Shown here piece by piece: positions 1 to 7,144 of a stretch of 8,801 bases of DNA (positions are counted from its first letter, which is position 1; each line of letters starts with the position of its first letter). The DNA lies in NCBI GenBank assembly GCA_035653295.1, contig DASRCB010000344.1, forward strand, positions 1-8,801. The letters are read 5' to 3'. The notes below the pieces were generated by a model. It made no database searches, was not told the origin of the DNA, and was given only the letters and a program-made list of their open reading frames with translations. This DNA comes from DASRCB01 sp035653295 (GTDB lineage Bacteria > Acidobacteriota > Terriglobia > Bryobacterales > Bryobacteraceae). A program made the position numbers and the translations under genes.

Positions 1-2183
1 CGGCGGGTGCGCTGTCCGATCAGCTTGCGCACGTTCTCGCGATACGTGTAGCGGTCGCCTGGCAGGCTATCGACAGGAACGAGCCCCTCGATGAACAGGT
101 CCTGAAGTTCCACCCAGAACCCATATTTCGCGGTGCTGATGATGAGACCGTCGAACTCCTCTCCGACGCGGTCTTCCATGAACTTCGCCTTTTTCCACTC
201 CACGAGTTCGCGCTCGGCGTCCGCGGCGCGGCGCTCGGTTTCCGACGACTGGTCGGCAATGATGGACACCTCCTCCTCAGTGAGGCGCGGTCGCTCGCGG
301 TGATCCAGCCAGTCGGAAAGAATGCGGTGGACCATCAGGTCGGGATAGCGCCGAATGGGTGATGTGAAGTGCGTGTACGACCCGGTTGCCAGCGCGAAGT
401 GGCCCTTGTTCTCGGCGCTGTAGCGAGCCTGCCGCAACGAGCGCAGCATCAGATAGCTCAGGATGCGCTCCTCCGGCTTGCCTTCAATTCGAGCAACCAG
501 CTTCTGGTATTGGCACGGCGTAATGGCGATGTCCTGGGGCAGTTCGATATCGCGGCGGTTTTTGCGCCCGTCGCGCCGCCGGTCCACCTGCGCGAAGCGT
601 TTCACCGGGATCGCGCCCACGCCCAGCGAGTAGCCAAACGTGGCCGCCACCTGCTCGAATTCCATGACCCGCTTCGGATCGGGCTTCTCGTGGATGCGGT
701 ACATCATGGGCCAGTCCATCGCTTCGATGTGCGAGGCCACGGCTTCGTTGGCGGCCAGCATGAACTCCTCGATAATGCGGTGCGCGATGTTGCGCGGCCC
801 GCGAATGACGCCGGTCATCTCGCCGAATTCGTTGAATTCGATCACCGGCTCGGGCAGGTCGAAATCGATGGAGCACCGCTTCTCGCGCCGGCGGTTAAGG
901 ATTTTCGCCAGTTCCTCCATCAGCTGGAAGCGCTCAACCAGCGGAGCATAGCGAGCGCGTGCCTCGGCGTCGCCTTCGAGCACGGCATGGACCGCGGTAT
1001 AGGTCATGCGCTCGTCGCTGCGAATGATCCCGCGCGTGAACTCCTGGCGCACGACGTCGCCCTTGTAATCGATCTCGAGCAGAGCCGAGAGCACGAGCCG
1101 GTTTACCTGTGGCTTGAGCGAGCAGATCTCAGTGGAGAGCTCCAGCGGCAGCATGGGCACGGCGCGATCCGGGAAGTAGACGCTGGTCCCCCGCAGCCGC
1201 GCTTCCTCGTCGATGGGCGATCCGGGGCGCACGTAATGGCTGACGTCCGCGATGTGCACGTGCAGGGCGTAGTTGCCGTTGTTCAGCCGGTCGACCCAGA
1301 CTGCGTCATCGAAGTCGCGGGCCGTCTCGCCGTCGATGGTGACAATGGGCATGTCCCGGAAGTCGCGCCGCCGCGCAGCCTCATCAGCGCGGATCACGGG
1401 TGGAATGGCCTGCGCCTGGGCCAGCACCTCCGGCGGGAAGCGATGCGGGATGTGGTGCTTGCGGATGACGATCTCCACGTCCACACCGAAATCGTCGGGG
1501 AAGCCAAGGACCTCGGTGACTCGGCCAATGGCGTGCTCGCCGTCTTCGGGAAACTCCAGCACCTCGGCGGTGACGATCATGCCCTCGAGGTCCTGCGGGC
1601 CGTGGACCTCGATCGGCGCAGCGCCCACACGGTCGCGCGATGGAGACTGGTCCTCCGGAACTTCCATTCCTTCGGGAATCTCGATCCACTGCTGGATGCG
1701 CTCATCGTGAGGGATGACGTAATTGCCGCGCCGCTTCACCGCGAACTCGCCCACGATGGTGGTGTGGGCGCGGCGCAGGATGCGTACCACCTCCCCGTCC
1801 GCCCGGCCGTCGCTCTCGATGCGTGCGATCCGCACCACCACGCGATCCCCATGCATGGCGTTTCCGGAGGCCTCGGGCGGAACGAAGACATCGCCCTTGA
1901 GACCTTCGACGGGGTGGTCGGGTATGACGAAGCCGTAACCATCCCGATGCATGCTCAGCCGGCCCACGGAGAACTCCCGGTTATTGCGCGTCGAGACATA
2001 GTGGCCGGAGCGCGTTTCGATGACCTCGCCGCGGGCGGCAAGCCGATCGAGCGCGGATTCGAGTTCCTCGCGAGAATGGCCTTTCGTGCCCAGCTCGCGC
2101 ACCAGCTGTTTGAAGGTGGCGCGCGCGTGCGGCAGCCGCTCGATGTGCTGCGCCAGTTCGCGATCGGTGGGCAGTTCCGCCAT
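1..2183 (-). CDS. rnr: Ribonuclease R (3'-5' exoribonuclease), 3' end cut by window edge
   Basis: RNase R degrades structured RNA processively from the 3' end in the cytoplasm and acts in RNA turnover and quality control. The visible 727 codons translate without a stop. Residues 1-65 form a winged-helix-like N-terminus. Cold-shock OB-type segments follow: residues 72-120 carry GRLSMHRDGYGFVIPD, and a second lies near 145-240. The catalytic RNB domain spans about 275-620. Its metal-binding signature DGETARDFDDAVWV at 284-297 gives D284, D290, D292 and D293, matching the four acidic residues of the RNase II/R active site. The late RNB motif HFTSPIRRYPDLMVHR lies at 605-620. An S1 domain begins near 673 (GEEFDGLIISTAKYGFWVEL) and is cut at the edge, so the basic C-terminal tail cannot be judged. 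The start is the ATG at 2183-2181; another ATG at 2196-2194 is out of frame. The gene diverges from the kinase-like gene at 2245. Presence of both the cold-shock and S1 parts favours RNase R over RNase II. Confidence 0.96.
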   Translation of the reverse strand, partial: MAELPTDRELAQHIERLPHARATFKQLVRELGTKGHSREELESALDRLAARGEVIETRSGHYVSTRNNREFSVGRLSMHRDGYGFVIPDHPVEGLKGDVFVPPEASGNAMHGDRVVVRIARIESDGRADGEVVRILRRAHTTIVGEFAVKRRGNYVIPHDERIQQWIEIPEGMEVPEDQSPSRDRVGAAPIEVHGPQDLEGMIVTAEVLEFPEDGEHAIGRVTEVLGFPDDFGVDVEIVIRKHHIPHRFPPEVLAQAQAIPPVIRADEAARRRDFRDMPIVTIDGETARDFDDAVWVDRLNNGNYALHVHIADVSHYVRPGSPIDEEARLRGTSVYFPDRAVPMLPLELSTEICSLKPQVNRLVLSALLEIDYKGDVVRQEFTRGIIRSDERMTYTAVHAVLEGDAEARARYAPLVERFQLMEELAKILNRRREKRCSIDFDLPEPVIEFNEFGEMTGVIRGPRNIAHRIIEEFMLAANEAVASHIEAMDWPMMYRIHEKPDPKRVMEFEQVAATFGYSLGVGAIPVKRFAQVDRRRDGRKNRRDIELPQDIAITPCQYQKLVARIEGKPEERILSYLMLRSLRQARYSAENKGHFALATGSYTHFTSPIRRYPDLMVHRILSDWLDHRERPRLTEEEVSIIADQSSETERRAADAERELVEWKKAKFMEDRVGEEFDGLIISTAKYGFWVELQDLFIEGLVPVDSLPGDRYTYRENVRKLIGQRTR

Positions 2184-2194
2184 AGCCGGCCTTC

Positions 2195-2200
2195 ATTATA
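2195..2200 (-). promoter_or_regulatory. Perfect -10 box (TATAAT) directly before rnr
   Basis: On the minus strand, a consensus TATAAT lies at 2200-2195 and only 11 bases separate it from the rnr ATG at 2183. Transcription from this box would begin about 6-8 bases downstream, near 2188. That leaves a 5' leader of about five bases or fewer, with no room for a ribosome binding site. No good -35 hexamer is visible at 17 bp spacing. The TANNNT-just-before-ATG layout is the known signature of leaderless bacterial genes. Initiation at this box is inferred from sequence only. Confidence 0.5.
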
Positions 2201-2232
2201 GAGACTGCGGCCGAGTGGGCAGGTTTCCTTTG

Positions 2233-2243
2233 TACAGTGGAGG
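2233..2243 (+). promoter_or_regulatory. TACAGT box plus GGAGG just before the kinase-like gene
   Basis: TACAGT (2233-2238, fitting TANNNT) runs straight into GGAGG (2239-2243), one base before the ATG at 2245. If GGAGG is the ribosome binding site, its spacing is abnormally short. If TACAGT is a -10 box, transcription would start at or very near the ATG, giving a leaderless message. The two readings exclude each other and the sequence alone does not decide between them. No clear -35 box is seen. Confidence 0.3.
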
Positions 2244-2244
2244 C

Positions 2245-2727
2245 ATGGAAATCAGGTCGGTGCGGCTGGAGATCCCCGAGGGCGGGAACATCGTGGTGGG
2301 ACAGAGCCACTTCATCAAGACCGTGGAGGATGTTTACGAGGCGATCGTCAACACCGTTCCCCAGATGAAGTTCGGCGTCGCTTTCAATGAGGCATCCGGG
2401 CCGTGTCTCACGCGCGTGGACGGCAACGATGACGCCCTGAAGGCCATGGCGACGCGAAACGCCAGCGCCATCGCCGCCGGCCATGTCTTCGTGGTGGCGC
2501 TGCGCGAAGGCTATCCCATCAACATCACGAACGTCCTGCAGAACGTGCCCGAGGTTTGCCGCATCTTCTGCGCCACGGCGAATCCGGTGGAGGTCATCGT
2601 GGCCGAGACGGAGCAAGGCAGGGGCGTGCTCGGGGTGGTGGACGGCAGTTCGCCGAAGGGCGTCGAGACGGAAGCCGACGCGCAGGCGCGGCGCGAGTTC
2701 CTGAGGAAGATCGGCTACAAGAGATGA
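2245..2727 (+). CDS. Adenosine-specific kinase-like protein (PF04008/DUF355 family)
   Basis: This 160-residue protein resembles the small family named after the Pyrobaculum protein PAE2307, assigned as an adenosine-specific kinase. It is common in archaea and scattered in bacteria, and has no similarity to ribokinase-type adenosine kinases. Conserved-looking blocks are KFGVAFNEASGPCLTRVDGN at 42-61, GHVFVVALREGYPINITNVL at 79-98, CRIFCATANPVEVIVAETEQ at 105-124 and GRGVLGVVDGSSPKGVE at 125-141. The tail ends in a basic RKIGYKR. Length matches the family and no signal peptide is present, so it should be cytoplasmic. The start is the ATG at 2245; the frame stays open upstream, but that sequence lies in the divergent promoter gap and inside rnr. 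Its stop codon overlaps the start of the next gene (ATGA, 2724-2727). Family assignment is firm; the biochemical role in bacteria is poorly established, so adenosine phosphorylation is taken from the family name only. Confidence 0.85.
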   Translation: MEIRSVRLEIPEGGNIVVGQSHFIKTVEDVYEAIVNTVPQMKFGVAFNEASGPCLTRVDGNDDALKAMATRNASAIAAGHVFVVALREGYPINITNVLQNVPEVCRIFCATANPVEVIVAETEQGRGVLGVVDGSSPKGVETEADAQARREFLRKIGYKR

Positions 2728-3446
2728 CCCCGTTCGCGCTCACCGCCGACATTCATGGCAACGCGTGGGCGCTCCGGGCCGTGCTCGAGGACATCGACCG
2801 GCGCGGTGTCGAGGTGATTTACGACCTGGGCGACAGCCTCTGCGGTCCGCTGGCGCCGGCCGAGACCGCCGATCTGCTGATCGAGCGCGGCATCCCGTCC
2901 ATCCGCGGCAACGATGATTCGGCGTTGCTGGAGACGGAGAGGGCCAAACTTACGGCCAGTGCGCGGTTCACCATTCCCCGGCTCTCGCCGAGGCATCTGG
3001 AGTGGATTCGCGCGCTGCCACGAACACGGCGGATTGTCGATGTCCTGCTTTGTCACGCAACACCACATTCCGAGCTGGATTATCTGCTGGAACACGTTCA
3101 GCCCGGAGTCGTGGAGCTACGCGAGCCGGCTTCCATTCGAGCCCTTCTGGGCGTAGTCGATGCGCGGCTCATCGCTTGTGGGCACACCCACGTGCCGCGG
3201 CTGGCGACCATTGACGAGCACGTCACGATCGTGAATCCCGGAAGTGTCGGACTGCCTGCATACGAAGCGGAGTTGCCATACCCACATGCGATGCAGGCGG
3301 GAAGTCCGCACGCGCGGTACGCGATTATCGCCGGCTCGCACATCGAACATGTTGCGGTGGACTACGATCATGAGTCCGCGGCGGCGTCCGCCGCGCGCAA
3401 TAGCCGTCCGGACTGGGCTCGCTGGCTGCGCACCGGCCGGGGCTGA
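2724..3446 (+). CDS. Metallophosphoesterase (calcineurin-like, YfcE/DUF-type)
   Basis: This 240-residue soluble protein has the full set of metal-ligand motifs of calcineurin-like phosphoesterases. They are ADIHGN (D9, H11), DLGD (D34, D37), RGNDD (N63, D64, in place of the usual GNHD/E), LLCHATP (H111) and CGHTHVP (H154, H156). The typical NPGSVGLP turn follows at 171-178. This layout is that of the compact Metallophos_2 group, whose members hydrolyse phosphodiesters or phosphomonoesters with two metal ions. The substrate cannot be read from the sequence. The frame is open further upstream, but the ATG at 2724 overlaps the kinase-like gene's stop by 4 bases and begins just before the first motif, so it is the likely start. 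A GAGGAAG stretch at 2703-2709 is rather distant (14 bases), so translation probably depends on coupling to the upstream gene. Function in the same process as the kinase-like protein is inferred from this arrangement only. Confidence 0.9.
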   Translation: MTPFALTADIHGNAWALRAVLEDIDRRGVEVIYDLGDSLCGPLAPAETADLLIERGIPSIRGNDDSALLETERAKLTASARFTIPRLSPRHLEWIRALPRTRRIVDVLLCHATPHSELDYLLEHVQPGVVELREPASIRALLGVVDARLIACGHTHVPRLATIDEHVTIVNPGSVGLPAYEAELPYPHAMQAGSPHARYAIIAGSHIEHVAVDYDHESAAASAARNSRPDWARWLRTGRG

Positions 3447-3493
3447 CGTATTTTTGCAAGGTAACCAAACGGCGCGAGCCGCGTATTAAAGCC

Positions 3494-3499
3494 GAGGAG
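3494..3499 (+). promoter_or_regulatory. Ribosome binding site supporting a GTG start
   Basis: GAGGAG at 3494-3499 sits 8 bases before the GTG at 3508. This supports GTG as the initiation codon of the permease. It agrees with the expected N-terminus of the family, which begins shortly before a short amphipathic segment (DLFQDFRYSIQQLRRSPGF). Confidence 0.7.
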
Positions 3500-3507
3500 C
3501 TGCGCCG

Positions 3508-5940
3508 GTGGATCTCTTTCAGGACTTTCGTTACTCCATTCAGCAGTTACGCCGCAGTCCGGGATTCACCGCCACGGCGGTCCTGTCGCTGGCGCTCGGC
3601 ATTGCGGCCACAACGGCCGTCTTCAGCGTGGTGTACGCCATCCTGCTCGACCCTTATCCATACGCTCATCCCGAGCAGATGGCGCACCTCGTGCTGATCG
3701 ACGACGCCGGGCACGAACGCTGGCCCGGGCTGAACGGGCCGGAACTGCGGCAGATCGCGCAGGTGAAGTCGCTGCAGAGCGTCGTCGCGTTCGATGAATG
3801 GAACCTCACCACGACTGGCGGCGACATTCCTGACGATGTGACCGCGTATTACTTCACCAGCAACGCGACCAGCTTTTTCGGAGTACCGCCGCTGATGGGC
3901 CGCGGGCTGCTGCCGTCCGACGCGCCGTATGGCCAGGACCCACAGCCTGTGGTGGTACTGAACTACAAGTTCTGGCAGCGCCATTTTGGGGGAGCTCCCG
4001 ACGTTGTTGGGAAACCGCTGCAGTTGGTGCACAAGACCTACACAGTAGTCGGCGTAATGCCGGAGCGCTTCACCTGGGGCGATGCCGACCTGTATCTGCC
4101 GCTAAAGGTGTCGAACAATCCCAAAGCGTTCTATGGACCGACCCTCCGGCTGAAGCCCGGGGTCACGCACGAGGCGGCTGACGCGGAACTCCAGCCACTT
4201 ATGATGCAGTTCGCCAAAGACATGCCCGACCACTTTCCGAAGAAGTTCAGGGTGCGCATCCAGGGGCTGAATGATCACTTCATCAAGCGGCTGGGAGGCA
4301 CGCTGTACATGCTGCTCGCAGCCGTGGCAATGCTGCTGGTGATCGGCTGCGCGAACGTATCCATTCTTCTGCTGGCCCGGGGGACCGCGCGCCGTCACGA
4401 GCTCGCGGTTCGGGCGGCGATCGGCGCACGGCGCGGACGCCTGGTTCGGCAGTTGCTCACGGAGGCGCTCGTGCTCGCGGTGGCGGGAGCATCATTGGGC
4501 ATTCTGCTGGCGTGGAAATCGGTGGCGCTGATTGTGCGGTTTCTGCCGGAGGGTTCGTTTCCCCACGAGGCGGCGATTCACCTCAACGTGCCCGTGCTGC
4601 TGTTCAGCACAGGGCTGGCGCTGCTCACAGGCATTCTCTTCGGGTTGTCGCCGGCGCTCCAGTTGTCGAATCCGGAGCTGGCCAACATGCTGCAGTCGAG
4701 CACTCGCCGCCTGATCGGTGGCGTGCATGGACGGCGCACTCACAACGTGCTGGTCGGCGCTCAGATCGCCCTGACCCTGGTGCTGCTTACGGCCGCCGGC
4801 GCGGCAATGCAGGCCTTCCTCACTCTGATGCACGCCCCGCTCGGCTACGACCCGAACAATGTAATGTCCGTCGGGATTCCCGTGCACGACAACACCTACA
4901 CCAACTGGCAGGCGCGCGCCACCTACTTTGACCAGCTGCGGCGCAGGATCGCAGCCATGCCGCAGGTGACCATGGCGGGCATTTCGAGCAACGCGACGCC
5001 GCCGTGGAACGGCTTTCAGAGCCACTTCGAGCTGATGGGGCGGTCGATCCCCGATCAGCAACAGGCGCGCGTCAATCTGATCGGGCCCGAATACTTCGAG
5101 GTGCTCCATATTGCGCTGTTGCAGGGCCGCCTCTGGGATCAGGCGGAGACGATGCGCGGCGCGCGACTCGCAGTCATCAACGCCACCATGGCCCGGCAGT
5201 ACTGGCCCAACGGGAGCGCCATCGGCCAGCAGGTCCGAATCCCCGACATGAAGCCCTCGCCGCCTTACGTCCTGAATGCGCCCGGCAGCAACGATTGGAT
5301 GCAGATCATCGGCGTCGTGGCGGACGCACGCAACCAGGGTCTGCGCGAACCGATTAAGCCCTCGATCTATGTTCCGTTCACGACACAGATGTACGTGTTC
5401 ACGCAGATTCTGGTTCGCAGCACGGTCCCACCGCTGTCGATCCTGCGGGCCGTTCGGGCCGAGGTGATGAAGGTCGATCCGGACCAGCAGGTGATCGGCA
5501 ACGTGCGCGATCTGAACGGGTGGATTACCAATCAGCCGGAATGGGCGCAGGGGCGCATGGTGGCGATCCTGTTCGGCGGCTTCGCGATTCTGGCGCTGGC
5601 GCTCGCGGCCACGGGGCTATACAGCGTGGTTTCCTACAGCGTGGCGCAAAGGACGAACGAGTTCGGGGTGCGCATGGCGCTGGGTGCGAATCGGACCGAT
5701 GTCCTGCGGCTGGTGTTCGCCTCCACCGGCGTCAGCATTGGCGGCGGCCTCCTGGCCGGCCTCGTGCTCAGTGTCGCGGCGAGCCGGCTGATTGCGACCT
5801 GGGTGGAGGGCAGCTCGCGAAGCCCGCTGATTTTGCTGGCGGTGGTCGCCGTGCTGGCCGGCGCGGCGGCTGTGGCCAGCTTCCTGCCGGCCCGGCGCGC
5901 ATCGGCGGTGGATCCTATGTGCGCTCTGCGTTATGAATGA
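3508..5940 (+). CDS. ADOP-type ABC permease (acidobacterial duplicated orphan permease, MacB/FtsX-like)
   Basis: This 810-residue inner-membrane protein has two tandem MacB-periplasmic/FtsX units. The N-terminal region with FRYSIQQLRRSPGFTATAVL at 7-26 and the first helix at 21-47 precede a periplasmic domain of about 50-260. Helices follow at about 265-290, 315-340 and 360-385. The second unit starts with a helix at 412-435, has a periplasmic domain at about 440-680, and ends with helices at about 683-708, 733-760 and 773-795. Each half has the cytoplasmic coupling segment: HELAVRAAIGARRGRLVRQL at 297-316 and NEFGVRMALGANRTDVLRL at 717-735. The protein ends in the typical LPARRASAVDPMCALRYE. 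No ATPase gene is adjacent, which is normal for this group, where the cognate ATPase is unknown or encoded elsewhere. The substrate is unknown. No frameshift or missing block is seen. It lies 61 bases after the phosphoesterase and could be cotranscribed with it. Confidence 0.93.
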   Translation: MDLFQDFRYSIQQLRRSPGFTATAVLSLALGIAATTAVFSVVYAILLDPYPYAHPEQMAHLVLIDDAGHERWPGLNGPELRQIAQVKSLQSVVAFDEWNLTTTGGDIPDDVTAYYFTSNATSFFGVPPLMGRGLLPSDAPYGQDPQPVVVLNYKFWQRHFGGAPDVVGKPLQLVHKTYTVVGVMPERFTWGDADLYLPLKVSNNPKAFYGPTLRLKPGVTHEAADAELQPLMMQFAKDMPDHFPKKFRVRIQGLNDHFIKRLGGTLYMLLAAVAMLLVIGCANVSILLLARGTARRHELAVRAAIGARRGRLVRQLLTEALVLAVAGASLGILLAWKSVALIVRFLPEGSFPHEAAIHLNVPVLLFSTGLALLTGILFGLSPALQLSNPELANMLQSSTRRLIGGVHGRRTHNVLVGAQIALTLVLLTAAGAAMQAFLTLMHAPLGYDPNNVMSVGIPVHDNTYTNWQARATYFDQLRRRIAAMPQVTMAGISSNATPPWNGFQSHFELMGRSIPDQQQARVNLIGPEYFEVLHIALLQGRLWDQAETMRGARLAVINATMARQYWPNGSAIGQQVRIPDMKPSPPYVLNAPGSNDWMQIIGVVADARNQGLREPIKPSIYVPFTTQMYVFTQILVRSTVPPLSILRAVRAEVMKVDPDQQVIGNVRDLNGWITNQPEWAQGRMVAILFGGFAILALALAATGLYSVVSYSVAQRTNEFGVRMALGANRTDVLRLVFASTGVSIGGGLLAGLVLSVAASRLIATWVEGSSRSPLILLAVVAVLAGAAAVASFLPARRASAVDPMCALRYE

Positions 5941-6014
5941 TCGCGAATTGACCAGGCCCCGCGCCGCAAGCTCGGGATCGTTTAAGCCCAGGCGTGAAAT
6001 CGATCCACACGGGG

Positions 6015-6041
6015 AGCGCATCCGTCTGATTTTTATGCGCT
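6015..6041. repeat. Inverted repeat AGCGCAT / ATGCGCT
   Basis: A 7-base perfect inverted repeat (6015-6021 and 6035-6041) flanks a 13-base spacer that ends in five T residues. It could be a small hairpin or an operator upstream of the PepSY gene. It is not a canonical terminator, because the T run lies in the loop rather than after the stem. No function is asserted. Confidence 0.3.
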
Positions 6042-6066
6042 TTCATCCGGTCCCTCGCGTTCTGGA

Positions 6067-6072
6067 TATAAA
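6067..6072 (+). promoter_or_regulatory. Possible -10 box for the PepSY gene
   Basis: TATAAA lies in an otherwise GC-rich spacer, within GGATATAAACC. It is placed so that transcription would begin shortly before the ATG at 6105 and the GTG at 6139. No convincing -35 hexamer is found at the usual spacing, so this is a weak call. Confidence 0.25.
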
Positions 6073-6138
6073 CCATGGCGGCGAGATCGAGGCGTCGGAA
6101 GCCGATGGACTCGTTCCGCCAGCCCGGCCGCGGGTACC

Positions 6139-7143
6139 GTGACCGCACGCTCGGTCGTCCTCACAACTCATCTGTGTCTGGGGGCGGCGGCGGCGCTGTT
6201 TCTCTTCATCCTCGGCCTGACCGGCGCCATTCTCGCATTCGAGAACGACATCGATCACTGGCTGTATCCCAGCTTGTACTACGTCCAGGCGGGGCCGCGC
6301 ACGATTCCCGAGGCGGACCTGGTGGCGGCCGTCGAGCGCCGCTTCGCGCCCGATCGCGTGAAGTTCGTCCATATTTTCCGCGAGAAGAACCTCGTCCAAA
6401 TGATGCAGCTCGCGCGGGGCGGGACCGTGTTCGTCGATCCTTACAATGCGGGCGTCCTCGGCAGCCGCACGAAACAGCCCTGGACCGAGGACTGGCTCGG
6501 CTATATCCATCAGCTGCACACGCATCTCGTGCCGAACCCGCGCAGCGCCCCACGTGCGGGACACGCTGGCGCGATCGCCGTTCAGATCGCGGGATTCATG
6601 CTGTGTCTGCTGGCCCCGACAGGGCTTATCCTGTGGTGGCGGATGAAGCGGGGCTCGGTGAAGTGGCGGGCCTCCTGGTTTCGCATCTGCTTCGATCTGC
6701 ACAACACGGTCAGCCTCACGCATTCGTCCCGGCCATCGCGGTTTCCAGACCTGCATTCCACGGAGGCGAAGGGCGCACAACCGATCCCAATCGATCGCGC
6801 CGAAGCGATCGCGCGGGCGGCGCTCACCGCGAGCACGGTATCCGACCTGCTGCTTCCTCAGACGCCGCGGGACGTCTTCGTGCTCGCTCTGCGCCGGCCG
6901 GAGGAAACCTCCGAATCCGTCCACAGCTACGCCTTCGTCGACCAGTACAGTGGGCGCCTGCTGCACCTCACTGATTTCTACACGGACTCCTTCGGTTATC
7001 GCGTGATTCGGTTCAACCGCTCGATCCACACCGGCGATATCTTCGGCACAGCCGGTCACCTCATCATGGCGCTCTCGAGTTTTCTCCTCGCGGTGATGGC
7101 GGCAACCGGCGTGGTGATCTGGCTGAAGAAGCTGGCGGTGTGA
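6139..7143 (+). CDS. PepSY-associated membrane protein, probably missing its third helix (possibly a decaying gene)
   Basis: This 334-residue inner-membrane protein belongs to the PepSY-associated TM helix family (PF03929), often linked to iron-siderophore reduction (FoxB-like proteins) or to metal-handling gene clusters. Helices are seen at about 11-34, 145-167 and 306-329. The first periplasmic PepSY-like domain (about 50-140) contains VFVDPYNAGVLG at 97-108; HQLHTHL follows at 124-130. A second PepSY-like domain is at about 216-285, then RSIHTGDIFG at 294-303. The family normally has four helices, the third directly after FDLHN. Here FDLHNTV (185-191) is followed by a hydrophilic Ser/Arg/Pro-rich stretch with no helix, which would put the second PepSY domain on the wrong side of the membrane. 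The GTG at 6139 has no ribosome binding site, and the better start-like sequence at 6105 is in another frame. The family call is solid; integrity of the gene is doubtful. It converges on the next gene with one base between stops. Confidence 0.8.
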   Translation: MTARSVVLTTHLCLGAAAALFLFILGLTGAILAFENDIDHWLYPSLYYVQAGPRTIPEADLVAAVERRFAPDRVKFVHIFREKNLVQMMQLARGGTVFVDPYNAGVLGSRTKQPWTEDWLGYIHQLHTHLVPNPRSAPRAGHAGAIAVQIAGFMLCLLAPTGLILWWRMKRGSVKWRASWFRICFDLHNTVSLTHSSRPSRFPDLHSTEAKGAQPIPIDRAEAIARAALTASTVSDLLLPQTPRDVFVLALRRPEETSESVHSYAFVDQYSGRLLHLTDFYTDSFGYRVIRFNRSIHTGDIFGTAGHLIMALSSFLLAVMAATGVVIWLKKLAV

Positions 7144-7144
7144 C

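Larger units (their letters stand above)
5941..6138. other. 198-bp spacer between permease and PepSY gene
   Basis: No complete gene is supported here. The stretch holds an imperfect hairpin candidate (6015-6041), a TATAAA sequence at 6067-6072 that could be a -10 box for the PepSY gene, and ATG codons at 6075 and 6105 in a frame different from that of the gene at 6139. The frame beginning at 6105 reads MDSFRQP, which resembles the FRQ-containing start of some PepSY-associated membrane proteins. This raises the possibility that the true start of the PepSY gene is here and that one base has been gained before 6139. No strong terminator for the permease is evident. Confidence 0.4.

Noticed and set aside
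369..2201. A 610-codon open frame on the plus strand over the left third of the window
   Set aside because: It lies antisense to RNase R, whose minus-strand frame has full RNB and S1 motifs. The plus-strand product is rich in His, Arg and Asp and shows no recognisable domain. Long antisense frames are common in GC-rich coding DNA.
1981..2616. A 211-codon minus-strand frame spanning the rnr start and the kinase-like gene
   Set aside because: It crosses the divergent promoter gap, is antisense to the kinase-like gene and overlaps rnr in another frame. The RNase R and PF04008-like frames explain the DNA better.
3425..3470. A possible terminator after the phosphoesterase (CCGGCCGG followed by a T run near 3450)
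   Set aside because: The palindrome has no loop and the T run is separated from it by several bases, so a stable intrinsic terminator is not supported.
6075..6974. A 299-codon plus-strand frame over the PepSY gene
   Set aside because: Its product is Arg/Pro/Gly-rich and lacks membrane segments over most of its length, while the frame at 6139 has the family motifs. Only its first few codons (from 6105) and the stretch near 6720 are of interest, as traces of frameshifts.
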